Assembly: GCA_026002595.1 (NCBI GenBank)
Contig: BOBW01000071.1
Coordinates: forward strand, 1-8,512
Origin: Spirochaetia bacterium
GTDB lineage: Bacteria; Spirochaetota; Spirochaetia; Treponematales; Breznakiellaceae
DNA length: 8,512 nucleotides
Direction of reading: 5' to 3'
The position numbers and the translations under genes were made by a program. The notes below the pieces were generated by a model. That model searched no databases and had not been told where the DNA came from. It saw only the letters and a program-made list of their open reading frames with translations. The stretch's first letter is position 1; every line of letters starts with the position of its first letter. Of this stretch, positions 6,586 to 8,512 are shown in pieces.

Positions 6586-6941
6586 CTCCGGTCGGGGCGC
6601 AAAACCTCCGCGCCGTTGCGGTAGATGTGGCGGGGACTTGAACCTTCATCCATATAACAATGGATAAGGGCCCGAATAGTACGGGGCAGACTGCCCTGGG
6701 CGCCGGCTTCCTGGACCGCAAAGAGGGCCAAATCGGCTGCCCGGCCCGTCCGGCGCAGGGCGGCGCAGGGGTTTTTGGCGTCAAGATCGGCGGTAACCGA
6801 GAAAACAAGGGACACGATATCTTCTTCAGCAAGATCATTTGCCCTAAGCAGCTCGTCGTAGAGGGCGCACACCTGGATGCCGATATCCCCTGCCTCATTG
6901 AGACACTGGGCGGCCCCCCGGAGGGCATAAAGACGTTTCAT
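6549..6941 (-). CDS. aroH: Chorismate mutase, AroH type
   Basis: A 130-residue monofunctional chorismate mutase of the trimeric AroH class, converting chorismate to prephenate for phenylalanine and tyrosine synthesis in the cytoplasm. Compared from memory with the Bacillus subtilis enzyme (127 residues), the key residues are present: R8 in ALRGA, R63 in AALR, E78 in VQE, R90 in TIR, Y107 in HIY and R115 in VLRPD. The position of B. subtilis Cys75 is alanine here. Strand DIVSLVFSVTADLDA also fits. The ATG at 6941 overlaps the stop of the membrane-protein gene in an ATGA arrangement, with AGAGGAAA upstream, so the longer open frame to 7358 is not the gene. The last eleven codons, a flexible tail after LRPD, overlap the end of the EFR1 gene on the other strand. 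Confidence 0.92.
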   Translation of the reverse strand: MKRLYALRGAAQCLNEAGDIGIQVCALYDELLRANDLAEEDIVSLVFSVTADLDAKNPCAALRRTGRAADLALFAVQEAGAQGSLPRTIRALIHCYMDEGSSPRHIYRNGAEVLRPDRSYSNSSPRVTSG

Positions 6942-7306
6942 GATACATTTCCTCTTGCTGCGGCAGCGATAAGGGTTCCCAGAACCGCAATAAGGGCCCC
7001 GGTTAAACCCAGAAAAAAATATCCGGCGATACCCCGGATATAGGCGGCCTGGGGCTGCTCTTCGCGGTGCGGGCGAAAAAGGCAGACAAGGTCCGTAATT
7101 ATCCCGTAGAGGGACAGCAATGCCGAAAAAATCCCGCCCAGTATTGCCAGATTGATCAGGGCGAGCTGGGTACTGTCCATAAATTGCTGCCCGGTTCCGG
7201 CAAGGTATAAAAACACCGCAAGGAGGCATATCCCAAAGGAAAAAAGGGCCGCGCCATGCAGCAGGGTAAGGACAAAGGGCTTTTTCCCATGGGGGGATAT
7301 GTTCAT
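6938..7306 (-). CDS. Small integral membrane protein upstream of aroH
   Basis: A 122-residue protein I do not recognise. It has about three long hydrophobic segments, near residues 11-36, 47-77 (possibly two short helices) and 90-116, separated by a polar loop RPHREEQPQ (78-86). The N-terminus is short and basic (MNISPHGKK). No transporter or enzyme motif is visible. GGAG lies eight bases before the ATG at 7306, and a good promoter sits just upstream at 7330-7358. Its TGA overlaps the ATG of aroH, so the two are coupled in translation. Whether it has anything to do with aromatic amino acids is unknown. Confidence 0.8.
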   Translation of the reverse strand: MNISPHGKKPFVLTLLHGAALFSFGICLLAVFLYLAGTGQQFMDSTQLALINLAILGGIFSALLSLYGIITDLVCLFRPHREEQPQAAYIRGIAGYFFLGLTGALIAVLGTLIAAAARGNVS

Positions 7307-7329
7307 CCGCTGCGCTCCGTGTTATGATA

Positions 7330-7358
7330 ACTATATAGAAGACTCCGTATAATTGCAA
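7330..7358 (-). promoter_or_regulatory. Promoter of the membrane protein-aroH unit
   Basis: Read on minus, TTGCAA (7358-7353) and TATAGT (7335-7330) are separated by exactly 17 bases, a good sigma-70 match. Transcription would start near 7323, leaving a leader of roughly 17 bases that contains the GGAG ribosome binding site. Confidence 0.65.
7348..7353 (+). promoter_or_regulatory. Plus-strand -10 box overlapping the minus promoter
   Basis: A perfect TATAAT lies about 50 bases before the ATG of the SPFH-like gene. The -35 position (7325-7330, TGATAA) is weak, so the promoter may need an activator. Its last base is also the edge of the minus-strand -35 TTGCAA. Confidence 0.45.
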
Positions 7359-7391
7359 TTTTGATCCGGCGGGTGTTTCAAAAATATTTTC

Positions 7392-7398
7392 AGGAAGG
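7392..7398 (+). promoter_or_regulatory. Ribosome binding site that fixes the start of the SPFH-like gene
   Basis: AGGAAGG ends four bases before the ATG at 7403. It supports this start over a TTG at 7361, which would add 14 charged residues in front of the signal sequence. Confidence 0.7.
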
Positions 7399-7402
7399 TG
7401 GC

Positions 7403-8212
7403 ATGAAGAAGTTTCTTGCGGTTCTTATTGTTCTTTTGATTGCGGGCTGCGTTGGTTTTTTCCTCGGCTGGGCTCAGCTCGGGGTTCCCTCAGGTTCCTA
7501 TGGGGTGATGCGGTCAAAGACCCACGGCCTGGACGAAAAGCTTATCCGGGAAGGGGATTTCCGCTGGGTATGGTACAAACTGATCCCCACCAACGTGACC
7601 ATTCAGGTTTTTACCCTGGATCAAATAGAAAGGCCCTTCAGTTTCCAGGGCAGCCTGCCCTCAGGTGATGTGTACGCCGCCTTTTCCGGGTTTGACGCCG
7701 CCTTTTCCTACGAAATGTCCGGGACTTTTTCCTTTAATATCAGGGCCGATTCCCTCCTCTCCCTTGTTTCGGAACGAAACCTTGCCGGGCAGGAAGATTT
7801 AATTGCCTATGAAGCAGGGCTTGCTTCCGATATCGAAGCCTTTATCCGATCCCAACTGGAAGTGATCTCCGCCGATGAGGGGGTAATAGCTTCAATACTC
7901 AGCTCCGGGCGCAGTCCGGTTCTGGATTCTGCAATCGCGGGGGCTTTTCCGCAGATCGAAAACCTTGCCTGCCGTATCCCCGCGGCGGTATTCCCCGATT
8001 TTGTCCTTTACCGGCAGACCCGTCTGATTTACGAAGACTTTTTTGCGAAACAGCGGGAATATTTAAGCGCCGGACTGGATACGGATGCGGGGAAACAGCT
8101 TGATTCCCGGTTCCGCTTTGATGAGCTGGCCCGGTACGGCGAACTTTTAACGAAATACCCCATCCTGTTACAATACCTTGCCCTTGAAAGTGGGGCCGTA
8201 GGTAACCCTTGA
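7403..8212 (+). CDS. Membrane-anchored protein with weak SPFH/Band-7 character
   Basis: A 269-residue envelope protein. Residues 3-22 form a hydrophobic segment (FLAVLIVLLIAGCVGFFLGW). It contains IAGC, which fits a lipobox at C16, but the hydrophobic run continues past it, so either lipid or transmembrane anchoring is possible. Then VPSGSYGVMRSKTHGLDEKLI and EGDFRWVWYKLIPTNVTIQVF (28-70) follow the opening pattern of SPFH/Band-7 domains: a strand with PxGxxGV, then a PGxFxW-like turn and a long beta strand. The remainder is mixed helix and strand with no catalytic motif; residues 205-250 are mostly helical. The SPFH link is from pattern only and needs profile confirmation. An outer-membrane protein gene follows 38 bases later on the same strand, so they may be co-transcribed. 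Confidence 0.85.
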   Translation: MKKFLAVLIVLLIAGCVGFFLGWAQLGVPSGSYGVMRSKTHGLDEKLIREGDFRWVWYKLIPTNVTIQVFTLDQIERPFSFQGSLPSGDVYAAFSGFDAAFSYEMSGTFSFNIRADSLLSLVSERNLAGQEDLIAYEAGLASDIEAFIRSQLEVISADEGVIASILSSGRSPVLDSAIAGAFPQIENLACRIPAAVFPDFVLYRQTRLIYEDFFAKQREYLSAGLDTDAGKQLDSRFRFDELARYGELLTKYPILLQYLALESGAVGNP

Positions 8213-8250
8213 TGCGGACATTTGTTGTACTTATTAATAGAGGAGTATTT

Positions 8251-8512
8251 ATGCAAAGGGCATGGGCCTTTTTATGTATACTGTTTTGGGCGGTATGGAT
8301 TATACCTGTTTTTGCCCAGGAAGAACCGGAAGAAGAACCTGGTTATGATGAGGATATCCCTGTTGAGTCGGACTGGGGGGATTATATGCCCAGCCTTTAT
8401 TCCCGGGGGGATCAGGTCTTTATCATGTCGGCGGGGGTGACTATCCCCACTGTTTTTATCGATGATTCCGGGGATACCCTCTATTCGGGGGTAGGCCAAA
8501 TCACGGTGGGGG
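8251..8512 (+). CDS. Secreted, probably OmpW-like outer-membrane protein, N-terminal part (runs off right edge)
   Basis: Eighty-seven codons are visible and the frame stays open to the end of the window. Residues 1-22 are a clear signal peptide ending in VFA before QEE. An acidic linker (EEPEEEPGYDEDIPVESD) follows, then SLYSRGDQVFIMSAGVTIPTVF, a hydrophobic-polar alternation typical of the first strands of an outer-membrane barrel. The GDQ-F--S-GV--PT-F pattern recalls OmpW-like outer-membrane proteins of treponemes, an assignment made from memory and only tentatively. AGAGGAG lies five bases before the ATG. The gene is 38 bases after the SPFH-like gene with no terminator between, which suggests one transcript. 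Confidence 0.8.
   Translation, partial: MQRAWAFLCILFWAVWIIPVFAQEEPEEEPGYDEDIPVESDWGDYMPSLYSRGDQVFIMSAGVTIPTVFIDDSGDTLYSGVGQITVG

Noticed and set aside
6942..7358. N-terminal extension of the aroH frame to 7358
   Set aside because: The extension is antisense-free but lies over the membrane-protein gene in another frame and has no family similarity. AroH proteins begin just before the RGA motif, and the ATGA overlap plus AGAGGAAA fix the start at 6941.
7361..7402. Fourteen-codon extension of the SPFH-like gene to a TTG start
   Set aside because: It would put charged residues before the signal segment and would start inside or at the promoter; AGGAAGG supports the ATG at 7403.

Overview
The window looks like chromosomal DNA from a host-associated spirochaete, most likely of the Treponema group (Treponema/Breznakiella-type gut treponemes). 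The grounds are several Sec or lipoprotein signal peptides with loose spirochaete-style lipoboxes, predicted outer-membrane beta-barrel proteins (one resembling the OmpW-like family of treponemes), and mixed base composition. The genus is inferred from protein style, not from a marker gene. No rRNA, tRNA, CRISPR array or insertion sequence is visible.

Left half (1-4503, minus strand, A+T-rich): a tightly packed four-gene operon transcribed right to left. In transcription order it encodes (1) a membrane-anchored TPR-like protein, (2) a secreted protein with a TolB-N-like domain, a coiled coil and a probable outer-membrane beta-barrel, (3) an 854-residue lipoprotein with seven FN3-like repeats and a PPC-like C-terminal domain, and (4) a second lipoprotein of the same repeat family that runs off the left edge. 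The first three genes overlap end to start by 1 and 11 bases. I recognise no named system. Together the proteins look like an envelope-spanning surface-lipoprotein module, and this is the most interesting part of the window.

Middle (4504-4801): 298 bases without a gene. It holds a possible promoter/operator for the minus operon, a short G+C hairpin, and a small intergenic element built from 9-base GTCCGTGNN units with a diverged inverted copy.

Right half (4802-8512, G+C-rich): an extended SDR (NAD-dependent epimerase/dehydratase) gene is followed after 2 bases by an EFR1-type flavodoxin-ferredoxin gene, both on plus. Facing them on minus is a two-gene unit, a small membrane protein followed with an ATGA overlap by an AroH-type chorismate mutase. 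The aroH tail overlaps the end of the EFR1 gene by 37 bases. A compact divergent promoter region near 7325-7360 drives this minus unit and, on plus, a membrane-anchored protein with weak SPFH/Band-7 character. That is followed by the start of a secreted, probably OmpW-like outer-membrane protein cut off by the right edge.

The right half reads as ordinary chromosomal genes. The left operon differs in base composition and has internally duplicated DNA, so it looks more variable or possibly acquired.
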